NCBI RefSeq assembly: GCF_013300725.1
Contig: NZ_JAAIMM010000016.1
Location: 25,074 to 89,073, forward strand
Direction of reading: 5' to 3'
DNA length: 64,000 nt
Origin: Allocoprococcus comes
GTDB lineage: Bacteria; Bacillota; Clostridia; Lachnospirales; Lachnospiraceae
The translations under genes were made by a program, and so were the position numbers. Below, piece after piece: positions 17,605 to 25,972 of the stretch (positions are counted from its first letter, which is position 1; the number at the start of each line of letters is the position of its first letter). Under the pieces are notes generated by a model. The model was not told the DNA's origin and did not search any database. It saw only the letters and a program-made list of their open reading frames with translations.

Positions 17605-18447
17605 CTATCCCTTTACAGCTCCGGCAGCAACACCCTTGATGATGTATTTCTGTCCTGCCAGATATACAATGATGATCGGGATTACTGTAAGCATAATGCT
17701 TGCCATCATCGGTCCCATTTCAACTCTTCCGTAACTTCCGCGGAAATACTGGATCAGCATTGGAATCGTTTTATATTTCTTAATATCAAGTACAAGAGTT
17801 GGAAGCAGGTAGTCATTCCATACCCACATTGCTTCCAGAATACCTACGGATATCATGGTAGGCTTCAGGATATGGATATCGATCAAAAAGAAAGTCTGCA
17901 GCGGATTACATCCATCGATCATCGCAGCTTCCTCGATCTCTACCGGAATGGATTTTACAAATCCGCAGAACATAAATACCGCAAGACCTGCACCAAATCC
18001 GAGATAGATCACCCAGATATTCCATGGCATATTCAGATGTAAGGTATCTGCTGTCTGTGACAAGGTGAACATAACCATCTGGAAAGGAACAACCATGGAA
18101 AATACAAACAGATAATATAAAATCTTTGAAATCGGACTATTTACACGGGTTATATACCATGCACACATTGAACAGCATACAAGAATAGCAACCACAGAAG
18201 TAATCGTAATAAATGTACTGTATCCAAGACTGCTTAAAAATCCTTTTGAAGCAATGGCATCTACATAGTTTGTGATTCCTGCAAATGCATCTGCAGTTGG
18301 AAGTTTAAATGCAGTTCCTGTACTGATCGCTGATTCTTTTTTCAAAGAGTTCATCAGGATCATAATGATCGGATAAATCCAGGCGAGTGCCGCAATTGTT
18401 AAAATAACTGTCCATATTGTATTTGCAATACTTTTCTTCTTTTTCAT
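17605..18447 (-). CDS. carbohydrate ABC transporter permease (MalG/LacG type)
   Basis: A 280-residue membrane protein with six predicted transmembrane segments. The EAA loop reads EEAAMIDGCNPLQTFFLIDI (about residues 191-210), with the D-G of the EAA---G motif that contacts the ATPase. The N-terminus KKKKSIANTIWTVILTIAALAWIYP and C-terminus KYIIKGVAAGAVKG are typical of the MalG branch (CUT1 family, oligosaccharide importers). It overlaps the MalF-type gene by one base (TAATG). No ATPase gene is nearby, so a shared MsmX/UgpC-type ATPase is inferred. Confidence 0.93.
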   Translation of the reverse strand: MKKKKSIANTIWTVILTIAALAWIYPIIMILMNSLKKESAISTGTAFKLPTADAFAGITNYVDAIASKGFLSSLGYSTFITITSVVAILVCCSMCAWYITRVNSPISKILYYLFVFSMVVPFQMVMFTLSQTADTLHLNMPWNIWVIYLGFGAGLAVFMFCGFVKSIPVEIEEAAMIDGCNPLQTFFLIDIHILKPTMISVGILEAMWVWNDYLLPTLVLDIKKYKTIPMLIQYFRGSYGRVEMGPMMASIMLTVIPIIIVYLAGQKYIIKGVAAGAVKG

Positions 18448-19298
18448 TACTGCTGCACCTCCTTAGATCTTGTTGCTTTCAGCTGTACCAGTGAAATAAT
18501 GATAACCAGAGCACAGAAGATCACTGCTTTTGCCTGCCCATAACCTTTCCACTGCATTCCGGCACGTGCGTAGAATGTCTGGTAAATATTCAGTGCCAGC
18601 ATTTCTGTCGCATGGTTTGGATCTCCACCTGTAAGAGCAAGGTTCTGGTCAAACAATTTAAATGAATTGGTAAGTGTCAGGAAGACACAGATCGTGATGG
18701 AAGACATTACCATCGGAACTCTGATCTTCCAGAGGATATCCCACTTTGCTGCTCCGTCAATCTCTGCTGCTTCGATCAGATCATCCGGTACATTCTGAAG
18801 ACCTGCGATGTAAATAATCATCATATATCCGATCTGCTGCCAGCACATCAAAATGATAAGTCCCCAGTAACCGGCTGAAGAATTCAGTGCCAGAAGCGGC
18901 TGGCCGATGATCGTAAGAAGACAGTTGATCAGGATCTGCCAGATATATCCAAGTACGATTCCACCGATCAGGTTCGGCATAAAGAAAATAGTTCTGAAAA
19001 TATTGGTTCCCTTTAACTTCTGTGTCAGAAGCAGTGCCAGACCAAATGCCAGTACGTTGATCAGTAAGATCGATACAATCGCAAATAATACTGTAAATTT
19101 AAATGAACTTGTGAATGATGTATCCTTGATCGCTGCTGTATAATTTGATATTCCAACAAATGTTGCATTTCCTACTGTTGTAAATTTACAGAAAGAAAGA
19201 TAAAATCCCTGTGCAAACGGAATGATAAATCCGATCACAAATGCAAGAAATGTTGGGAGAACAAATATTGGTGCATGTTTTTTCAGTGCCTTTTCCAT
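18447..19298 (-). CDS. carbohydrate ABC transporter permease (MalF/LacF type)
   Basis: A 283-residue membrane protein with six predicted segments, starting HAPIFVLPTFLAFVIGFIIP after a short charged leader. The EAA loop is LIEAAEIDGAAKWDILWKIRVP (in two parts: EAAEIDGAAKWD). It forms the heterodimeric CUT1 channel with the adjacent MalG-type protein. The ATG at 19298 has GAGGA ahead of it. It is separated from the binding-protein gene by 310 bases containing a terminator and repeat elements, so permease expression probably depends on read-through. Confidence 0.93.
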   Translation of the reverse strand: MEKALKKHAPIFVLPTFLAFVIGFIIPFAQGFYLSFCKFTTVGNATFVGISNYTAAIKDTSFTSSFKFTVLFAIVSILLINVLAFGLALLLTQKLKGTNIFRTIFFMPNLIGGIVLGYIWQILINCLLTIIGQPLLALNSSAGYWGLIILMCWQQIGYMMIIYIAGLQNVPDDLIEAAEIDGAAKWDILWKIRVPMVMSSITICVFLTLTNSFKLFDQNLALTGGDPNHATEMLALNIYQTFYARAGMQWKGYGQAKAVIFCALVIIISLVQLKATRSKEVQQ

Positions 19299-19371
19299 AG
19301 AAATCCTCCTCTTTTCCTTTTGCCCGGAAGGATCTCCCTACCAGGTTAACTCTCATTTCATTTTAAGAAAG

Positions 19372-19556
19372 AATGTGCCTCAGCACATTCTCGCGCCGAG
19401 CGCGTTGCTGAGCGCCAGTGGCGCTCGTTAAGCAACGACCGAAGCGGAGCGTAGACCGCTTGCGACATTCTTCATCTTCGTGCGAGTGCGCATCTCCGGC
19501 ACGCAGTGCCTTTAATTTCATAGGAAGTTCCTTTGGAATTTCCTATGAAATTAAAA
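19372..19556. repeat. cluster of short hairpin repeats in the ABC transporter operon
   Basis: Several inverted repeats lie in tandem: GAATGTGC/GCACATTC (19375-19395 region), a GC-rich block with GAGCGC and GGCGCTC, and TTTAATTTCATAGGAA/TTCCTATGAAATTAAA (19511-19555), a 16-base perfect stem. The last block with its flank GGCACGCAGTGCC resembles 56894-56932. Likely REP/MITE-like intergenic elements; no gene is seen in this 310-base gap. Confidence 0.6.
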
Positions 19557-19583
19557 AAGGGGCAGGCAGACCGCCTGCCCCTA
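19552..19583 (-). terminator. intra-operon terminator after the binding-protein gene
   Basis: Minus strand: GGGGCAGGC and GCCTGCCCC arms around GGTCT, followed by TTTTTT. It lies between the solute-binding protein and the permeases and would lower permease expression relative to the binding protein. Confidence 0.88.
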
Positions 19584-19608
19584 GGTCAGTTCTTTTTATG
19601 CAACTTAT

Positions 19609-20928
19609 TTATTCATTTGCAAGCTTGTATTCTGATGCCCATCCATCTACGAATGCGCTTACTACTGCATCCCAGTTAGCATCTGTCTGATCTGCTGCAT
19701 AAGCTGTCAGTGCAGATCCAACACCATTTTTCCACTCTTCTGAAGGCATTGTTGAGAAGTTCCATGCTACCGGAGTCTTTCCGTCTTCTGTCATCTGTTT
19801 GTCTTCTTTGATAAAGAGATTCTGAGATTCCTGAGCTTTCTTAAACGGAATATTGAATCCCATATCGTCTGCCATACATTTTGTTCCTTCATCTGAAGTT
19901 ACACACCAGTCCATAAAATCTAATGTAGCCTGAATATCAGCTTCGTCTGCGTCTTTATTTACGCACCAGTAATTTTCTGTACCTGTGCAGAGTCCCTGGT
20001 TTGCTTCATCGCCTACACCAAAGTAAATCGGAAGCATGGTCAGATCATCATCTGTAAGACCGCCATCGATCAGCTGTGTATATTCCCATGTACCATTCTG
20101 ATAGAATACAGCTTTTTTATTCAGGAATTCATTTCTTGCATCGTCGCCTGTCTTTGCAGCAAGATCTTTTGGAGCACATGTGCTGTTGTTGATGTACAGA
20201 TCCCACATATCACGGTAATTGTCAAGATATGTACCTTTGATTGCATCTGTTGTGTTAATTCCTTCATCCTGATATTCAAAGTAGATTGGAAGGTTTGCAA
20301 GGTGTGTCTTGAATCTCCAGTCTGAAGATCCGTCCATACCTGCTGAAGTAAATGCAGAGAATCCAAGTTCAGAAGATCTCTTTGTAATGTCTTCTGCTAC
20401 TTTCTTCAGATCTGCAAAGGATTTGATGTCATCCGGTGTATATCCTGCTTCTTTTAATAATGTCTTATTTGTGATAATTCCGTATGTTTCAATAACATAT
20501 CCGATACCCGCTACAGAATCTCCATCTTTCAGTGCATAATCATCACTTGTGAGTTCTTTGTAAATATCAGAATCTGATAAGTCGTAGCAGTAATCTTTCC
20601 AGTTTGCAAGTCCTACAGGTCCGTTTACCTGGAATAATGTTGGTGCTCCGCTCTTTCCCATTTCACTCATCAGAGTGGTTTCATAGTTTCCGGAAGCTGC
20701 TGTAACAACCGTTACATCTACACCTGTCTCTTTTGTGTAATCCTTTGCCAGCTGCTGCCACTGTTCATCCTGCTCCGGTTTGAAGTTCAGATAATATACA
20801 GATCCTTTGCTGCTGTCCCCTTTACTGTCTGCACTCTTGTCATCGCTCTTGCTTCCACATCCTGCAAAGCATCCAAGTGTCATGATTCCTACCAGCCCCA
20901 GTGCCAGCCATCTTTTTTTGTTTTTCAT
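19609..20928 (-). CDS. sugar ABC transporter substrate-binding lipoprotein
   Basis: A 439-residue extracellular solute-binding protein (family 1, CUT1). The start is the ATG at 20928 (MKNKKRWLALGLVGIMTLG) with GGAGGAACGGAA upstream; the frame is open 30 codons further, but those residues are not a signal peptide. The lipobox LGCFAGC places the modified Cys near residue 23, so the protein is anchored outside the membrane. The body begins YYLNFKPEQDEQWQQLAKDY, usual for sugar-binding proteins. It is followed by a terminator and the two permease genes. Substrate is unknown; the adjacent YesMN system suggests plant- or host-glycan oligosaccharides (inference). Confidence 0.93.
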   Translation of the reverse strand: MKNKKRWLALGLVGIMTLGCFAGCGSKSDDKSADSKGDSSKGSVYYLNFKPEQDEQWQQLAKDYTKETGVDVTVVTAASGNYETTLMSEMGKSGAPTLFQVNGPVGLANWKDYCYDLSDSDIYKELTSDDYALKDGDSVAGIGYVIETYGIITNKTLLKEAGYTPDDIKSFADLKKVAEDITKRSSELGFSAFTSAGMDGSSDWRFKTHLANLPIYFEYQDEGINTTDAIKGTYLDNYRDMWDLYINNSTCAPKDLAAKTGDDARNEFLNKKAVFYQNGTWEYTQLIDGGLTDDDLTMLPIYFGVGDEANQGLCTGTENYWCVNKDADEADIQATLDFMDWCVTSDEGTKCMADDMGFNIPFKKAQESQNLFIKEDKQMTEDGKTPVAWNFSTMPSEEWKNGVGSALTAYAADQTDANWDAVVSAFVDGWASEYKLANE

Positions 20929-20970
20929 AATTTCCGTTCCTCCTCGTCTGGATTTCTTTTCTATGCTTAG

Positions 20971-20980
20971 ATAATAGCAA
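20971..20980 (-). promoter_or_regulatory. candidate extended -10 promoter for the binding-protein gene
   Basis: Minus strand TTGCTATTAT contains TGcTATTAT, an extended -10. The -35 region is poor, as expected for an activator-dependent promoter. Confidence 0.4.
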
Positions 20981-21015
20981 GAATCCAGGCAAAGGATGTA
21001 GCAAATAGAAAACCT

Positions 21016-21045
21016 CATATACCAAAAAATATACTTTGGGGTATG
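21016..21045. promoter_or_regulatory. inverted repeat, candidate YesN-type regulator site
   Basis: Plus strand CATATACCAAA and TTTGGGGTATG form near-perfect arms around a short AT-rich centre, about 40-70 bases upstream of the candidate -10 of the binding-protein gene. The next genes upstream encode the YesM/YesN-like pair. Confidence 0.5.
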
Positions 21046-21106
21046 TAAAAAATTTGTTATTGATAAAGGGACGCCAAGACTTCAGGGCGGTCGCGTCCGT
21101 CTTCTC

Positions 21107-22396
21107 CTACCTCTCCGCTTCATACTCCCGGATACTCTCATTTGCAGCCTCCACAACCTGTGCAGGTGTTATTTTCCCTGCGGCAAGCTCCGGAAGGCAC
21201 TCCCCGAGTGTTTCTTCCTGGAGGATGGAATTCCATTTTACCTGATAGTTCGGAACGATCTGCGGATTGTTATTATAGGCATTTACATAATCCTGAAGGA
21301 GCTGGCTGCTGCCATTCCGCCCGTTCTTATCCATCAGTTCCTTTTTCTCTTCCTGGTTGAATCTGGTGCGAAATTTCAGAAATTCTACAGCTCCTTCTTT
21401 GATTTCTCTACTATATGTAGACACTACCGCCCAGCCAAAAGTTTCCGGCGAAGCGATCAGTTTATTTTCCGGAAATGCGGAAAATCTTATCTTTTCCTGC
21501 CATTCTTCCGGAAGCTGGTTGATCATCCAGTACCCGTTTGGAATCATGGCTACTTTCCCGGAAACAAAATTATTGTATGCCACATCATAGTCTGCATGAA
21601 ATGCATCTTCCGTTGTATACTGGAATAATTTCTGAAGTGTCTCTGCGATTTCAAGACCAGTATCATTAGCATAGCTCTCCGGCAGAAGTTCTTTCATAAA
21701 ATTGTATCCTTCCTCCGTGGATGCCGCTTCCGCAGTTGCGATCAGCATTGGTGCCCATCCGGTTCCTTCTGTATGAAGGCCAAGCGGTATGATCCCATGT
21801 TCCTGAAGCTTTTCACAGCATTCCCAGAATTCTTCCCAGGTCTCCGGAAATTTATCAATTCCTGCCTCTTCGAAAAGTTCCGGGTTCCAGAACATACCAG
21901 AACAGGCAAACGCTGCGGTACTGATCGGTCCAAGATAGACATTGCTATCTTCATCCGTACAGCCTTCCATAACTGCCGGTTCGATCATCTCTCTCCACTT
22001 TTCATCCGCTTCCAGATAAGGAGTCAGATTCTCAATCCTGCCATCGGCAACCATCATCTGATAAAAAGACGGCAGAGTGCGCACATCATAGATGACTGCC
22101 GGAAGCTCATCCGTTACATTTAATCGTTTCAGATTCTTACGATATTCCTCTTCCGTTTCCATGATCCATTCCACTTTCATATGATAAGTGCCGGCATACT
22201 CTTCGTTAAATGCATCGATCACATCCTGTTCCGTTTTCTTTCCAGAAGTCGGGTCTACCGTCAGAATGATCGGTATATCAATTTCTTTCTTCTTCGCGCT
22301 TTGACTGGTCCGATCCGTATCCCTGCCGCATCCGGACAAAAGTGTCAGAATCAGAACAATACATAGCACAGATCGCATATATTTTCTATAAATCAC
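21107..22396 (-). CDS. second ABC-type solute-binding lipoprotein
   Basis: A 429-residue solute-binding protein (family 1). The start is taken as GTG at 22396: AAAGGAG lies 4 bases before it and the sequence continues IYRKYMRSVLCIVLILTLL, a signal peptide ending in the lipobox LLSGC. An in-frame ATG at 22378 is a weaker alternative. The mature part carries PIILTVDPTSGKKTEQDVI and typical sugar-binding features. Its start overlaps the sensor kinase end by 11 bases, so it is translated with the two-component genes; it may act as a sensing partner of the kinase or as an alternative binding protein for the downstream permeases (inference). Confidence 0.85.
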   Translation of the reverse strand: MIYRKYMRSVLCIVLILTLLSGCGRDTDRTSQSAKKKEIDIPIILTVDPTSGKKTEQDVIDAFNEEYAGTYHMKVEWIMETEEEYRKNLKRLNVTDELPAVIYDVRTLPSFYQMMVADGRIENLTPYLEADEKWREMIEPAVMEGCTDEDSNVYLGPISTAAFACSGMFWNPELFEEAGIDKFPETWEEFWECCEKLQEHGIIPLGLHTEGTGWAPMLIATAEAASTEEGYNFMKELLPESYANDTGLEIAETLQKLFQYTTEDAFHADYDVAYNNFVSGKVAMIPNGYWMINQLPEEWQEKIRFSAFPENKLIASPETFGWAVVSTYSREIKEGAVEFLKFRTRFNQEEKKELMDKNGRNGSSQLLQDYVNAYNNNPQIVPNYQVKWNSILQEETLGECLPELAAGKITPAQVVEAANESIREYEAER

Positions 22397-24167
22397 GGTT
22401 CTCCTTTCCGTCATCCGGAATCCTGATCGTACACCGGGTTCCATTTTCCTCTGCCTCATAATAAAACAACACATCCTCCCCATATTTCAGCCGCAGCCTG
22501 GTCAGTATATTCACCACACCATATCCATGCTCTTTGTCCGTGAAACATTTCTTCGCCTTAAGGATCGACTGCCCGTTTAAGGCATTGATCTTCTCCATCA
22601 TTTCCCGGTCAATCGGCTTTCCATTGTTAAATACCACGATCTTCAACTGCTGATCCTCCCTTGAAATCTCAATCCGGATCAGACCATTTTCATAGATTTC
22701 ACAAAATCCATACTTGATCGCATTCTCCACCAGTGGCTGCAGGATCAGCTTCAGGATCCATGTATTTTTTTCTTCTACACTACACGCGATCTCATAATGG
22801 AACAGATCTGCATTCCGGATCTGCTGGATTTCCATGTAGCTTTTTACATTTTCCAGTTCATCTTCTACCGTTACGATATCGCTGCCTTTACTGAGTGACA
22901 GACGCAGATATCTGGAAAGTGCCTGAATCATTTTCATGGTCGTCTCTTCGCCATTGATCCGCGCAAGCATATAGATCGTATCCAGCGTATTATAAAGAAA
23001 ATGTGGATTGATCTGCGCCAGAAGCATATTCAGCTCAGTTCTCCTGAGTTCCCCCTCCTGGTCTTTGATCTCCGCCAGAAGATTCTCAATATTTTCCAGC
23101 ATCTTATTATACGAATGACCGATCTGATCCAGCTCCGTATTCGTATTCAATTCGATCAGACGGCTGAAATCATTCCCATCAAACTGCGTCATTTCTTCGC
23201 TAATTTCCCGGATAGGACTGGTAAAACGTTTGGAGAAATAAATACTCAGTACCACTGCCACAACCGCTACAAACAAATAGATCCCTGCCAGCACCGTAAT
23301 TACCCGGATAGTCCCCTGTGTCATAATACTCGATGGAACAACTGTAAAAACGGTCATTCCCGATCCGCTCTCTTTATAAACCGAGCAAACACCACCGCTT
23401 ACTTTCCGGCTCTTTGCAAGGATACCGCTTGTTTCCTGTGCGCTGATCCTATAGACTTCCTGTTTTACCGCATCCGCAATCTTCGTCCCTTTCGGGCACC
23501 AGGCAGCGCATAAATTCCCCTCCTTATCCAGAATTCCGATCTGCACGTCATCTGTCATACTCCGATCCTTTCCAAGTATCGTTTCCAGAAAGCTGTCATT
23601 CATCTTGATAAGCAACAGCCCTGGTTTGCTGGCGTATTCCATACTGTGTACATATCTTCCGATAAACAATGTTTCTTTCTCCGTTCCAAACAGAGTATCC
23701 TTCGCCCAGAACCACTGTGTTTTCGCATAAGAATCTCCCATGTAATCTTCCAGATGGCTGTCTAAAAAATCTTCATAATCTATATTAGAATAGGATCTGG
23801 CATAAACATTATTTTTATTGTCCACATAACAGTATTCTGCCACATGATCCAGATTCATATAGGCAAAATATTTTTGAAGTGAGTTCTTTTCCACATCTGC
23901 AAGTGAAGCTTTTTTCAGACTTTCCTGAACCAGATCGTAAGTAATACATTCTGCCGTCCCTTCATCCGCCTCTTTTGACAGTGTATCCAGAGCCAGCCCC
24001 ATCTTCTCATTTAAAAATTCATATTTATCTGTAACCTCTGTGGTCAGACTCTGCCTTACATAGATCCAGACACCGATGCTTGACAGCAAAATTGCCAGCA
24101 ACAGAAGCCCCATCGTATATCGAAGGTATTTTTTCTGTATTCCGGATTTAATCACCCAATTCTTCAT
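22386..24167 (-). CDS. sensor histidine kinase, YesM/LytS-like
   Basis: A 593-residue membrane kinase. Two membrane segments (about 15-36 and 280-305) bracket an extracellular sensor region; a HAMP domain follows (FTSPIREISEEMTQF), then the His_kinase domain with NPHFLYNTLDTIYMLAR, where the His is the phosphoacceptor, and an HATPase_c domain with N-box LVENAIKYGF and G-box GYGVVNI. It is the YesM family, which senses extracytoplasmic sugars and phosphorylates an AraC-type YesN partner. Its start overlaps the regulator gene by four bases (ATGA) and its end overlaps the second binding protein. Confidence 0.94.
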   Translation of the reverse strand: MKNWVIKSGIQKKYLRYTMGLLLLAILLSSIGVWIYVRQSLTTEVTDKYEFLNEKMGLALDTLSKEADEGTAECITYDLVQESLKKASLADVEKNSLQKYFAYMNLDHVAEYCYVDNKNNVYARSYSNIDYEDFLDSHLEDYMGDSYAKTQWFWAKDTLFGTEKETLFIGRYVHSMEYASKPGLLLIKMNDSFLETILGKDRSMTDDVQIGILDKEGNLCAAWCPKGTKIADAVKQEVYRISAQETSGILAKSRKVSGGVCSVYKESGSGMTVFTVVPSSIMTQGTIRVITVLAGIYLFVAVVAVVLSIYFSKRFTSPIREISEEMTQFDGNDFSRLIELNTNTELDQIGHSYNKMLENIENLLAEIKDQEGELRRTELNMLLAQINPHFLYNTLDTIYMLARINGEETTMKMIQALSRYLRLSLSKGSDIVTVEDELENVKSYMEIQQIRNADLFHYEIACSVEEKNTWILKLILQPLVENAIKYGFCEIYENGLIRIEISREDQQLKIVVFNNGKPIDREMMEKINALNGQSILKAKKCFTDKEHGYGVVNILTRLRLKYGEDVLFYYEAEENGTRCTIRIPDDGKENRDL

Positions 24168-25762
24168 TCTTCGTAATCCTTTTTGTATTCACTCGGTAAT
24201 TTTCCTGTATATTCTTTAAATAAATGCGAAAAATAGGATGCATTGCTGATTCCCACCTGCTCACATACCGTTCCTATACTCTCACATCCATCCTGGATCA
24301 GCCGCTTTGCTTTCTCCATTCTCTGCTGCAAGAGATACTTTTTAAAGGTCATATGAAATGTATTTTTAAATACACGGCCGAAATATACCGGATTCAGGTA
24401 AATCTGCGTTGCCACATGAACAATAGAAAGTTCTTCATCCTGCAAATGCTCACTGATATAAGAAAGTGCCACTGTCATGTATTCCTTTGCACATTTATTT
24501 TCTCCGCTTTCTGCGTATTTTTCCCGTTCCTCAATTGCTTCTCCGAGGATCCTATAACTGACATCTACCGCCTGTGCCGCTGTCAGACTCTCCATATTAG
24601 AATAATAATTCCGGAACTGTTTCTGCAGTTTTTCCGTCATTCCGTAAGTATCGTTCAGCATCATCTCCGCTTGTAGCATAACCTTATGTATATAACGGAT
24701 CTGTAACTCTTCCTCATGTGGAAGTGCGTAGATCAACGCAATAAAAGCCTGTTTTAACTCTTTAAACACATTCTTCCGTACAGCATTGACGATCGTAAGG
24801 CCTGCCTCTTCGCAATCACTCTTTGCCGCTTTTTCTTCCTTTTTCACAGGTATGGAAAAAGTATTCTCATCTGTGGCTCTGTTGCAGATTGGCTCGAAAA
24901 GTCCCTGTGCCTCTTCGTAACTCCGGCGGATTCCATCCAGTCCTTTATACGGTTTGGAAATCGACGCAGTAACCGGGCTTTTCTGTTCCTTCTTAACCTG
25001 ATCCAGAATCTGTGCAATCTCGCGCACCGTCGCATTTTCCTTTGTCTTGATCAGAAATACATGACAGCCTTCTGCCTTTTCAAAATGCCAGAAAAAATAC
25101 CGCTCTGAAAACTTTTCTTCCAGAGATTGTATCAATTCCAGCCTGGCTGCTTCGTAATTCAGTGCATCCGTAATCTTATATGTAAGATCAAGATCCACAC
25201 ATATTGCGATAAAACGGTCGCCCTCTTCGATCACATCCTTCAGGATTGCAAATACTTCCTGCATCTTTTCATAGGAAATTTTATTCTGTAAATATTTCTG
25301 TACAACAACCTGGAGAAAACTGGTGGAATCTTTTCGGACCATATTTTCCCAGCTTTCATAACGCTCTTCGCTTTCCAGTTTCTCCATACAGGTCTGGTAT
25401 GCACCTTGCATAGTCTCCTGTAGTTTATTTTCCTCGATTGGTTTCAGCAGATATGCATATGCACCAAGATCACACGCCTGCTGTGCATAATTAAAGTCAC
25501 GGTATGCACTGAGTACAATAAAAACCGGATCCAGCTCTGTCTTCTGGATCTCTTCCATCACCATCAGACCGGAAATCTGTTTCATCCGGATATCCGTCAG
25601 TACTACATGGGGCTTCACTTTTTTGATCACTTCGATTGCCTGCTCCCCACTCTGTGCCTGACCGGCAACTTCAAATCCCATTTCGTTCCAGTTGTACGTC
25701 TTAACCAGTCCCTGCAGAAGGATTGGTTCGTCATCTACGATCACAAGTTTTAATAATTTCAT
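24164..25762 (-). CDS. response regulator with AraC-type DNA-binding domain, YesN-like
   Basis: A protein of about 532 residues: receiver domain at 1-120 (LVIVDDEPILLQGLV, phosphoacceptor Asp in VVLTDIRM, KP in YLLKPIEE), a central region of about 300 residues, and a C-terminal AraC/XylS helix-turn-helix pair (IVHVATQIYLNPVYFGRVF and GISNASYFSHLFKEYTG). An ATG 15 bases upstream (MGKNG) is also in frame; I prefer 25762 because receiver domains start close to the N-terminus and GGGGA is well placed, but this is uncertain. It pairs with the adjacent YesM-like kinase and probably activates the sugar ABC genes. Confidence 0.93.
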   Translation of the reverse strand: MKLLKLVIVDDEPILLQGLVKTYNWNEMGFEVAGQAQSGEQAIEVIKKVKPHVVLTDIRMKQISGLMVMEEIQKTELDPVFIVLSAYRDFNYAQQACDLGAYAYLLKPIEENKLQETMQGAYQTCMEKLESEERYESWENMVRKDSTSFLQVVVQKYLQNKISYEKMQEVFAILKDVIEEGDRFIAICVDLDLTYKITDALNYEAARLELIQSLEEKFSERYFFWHFEKAEGCHVFLIKTKENATVREIAQILDQVKKEQKSPVTASISKPYKGLDGIRRSYEEAQGLFEPICNRATDENTFSIPVKKEEKAAKSDCEEAGLTIVNAVRKNVFKELKQAFIALIYALPHEEELQIRYIHKVMLQAEMMLNDTYGMTEKLQKQFRNYYSNMESLTAAQAVDVSYRILGEAIEEREKYAESGENKCAKEYMTVALSYISEHLQDEELSIVHVATQIYLNPVYFGRVFKNTFHMTFKKYLLQQRMEKAKRLIQDGCESIGTVCEQVGISNASYFSHLFKEYTGKLPSEYKKDYEE

Positions 25763-25909
25763 ACCGTTTTTCCCCATTCCTGATAATCTTCCTACTTCTT
25801 ATTTTAGATAAGACATGATAAAGAATTTATCAAAAACTATACTTCCGATGCAAAAAATCATACTTTTACCAAAAATTATACATTTTAGAAAAATAAATAG
25901 CAAGAAATT

Positions 25910-25950
25910 AAAAAAAGCCGTTACTTCTACAAATTTGTACAAGTAACAAC
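25910..25950 (-). terminator. terminator of the grdE-grdB-transporter operon
   Basis: Minus strand: GTTACTTGTACAAA pairs with TTTGTAGAAGTAAC (one mismatch), followed by GGCTTTTTTT. It lies just past the transporter stop codon. Confidence 0.85.
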
Positions 25951-25972
25951 TTTCTATAAATTCAACTTTTAA

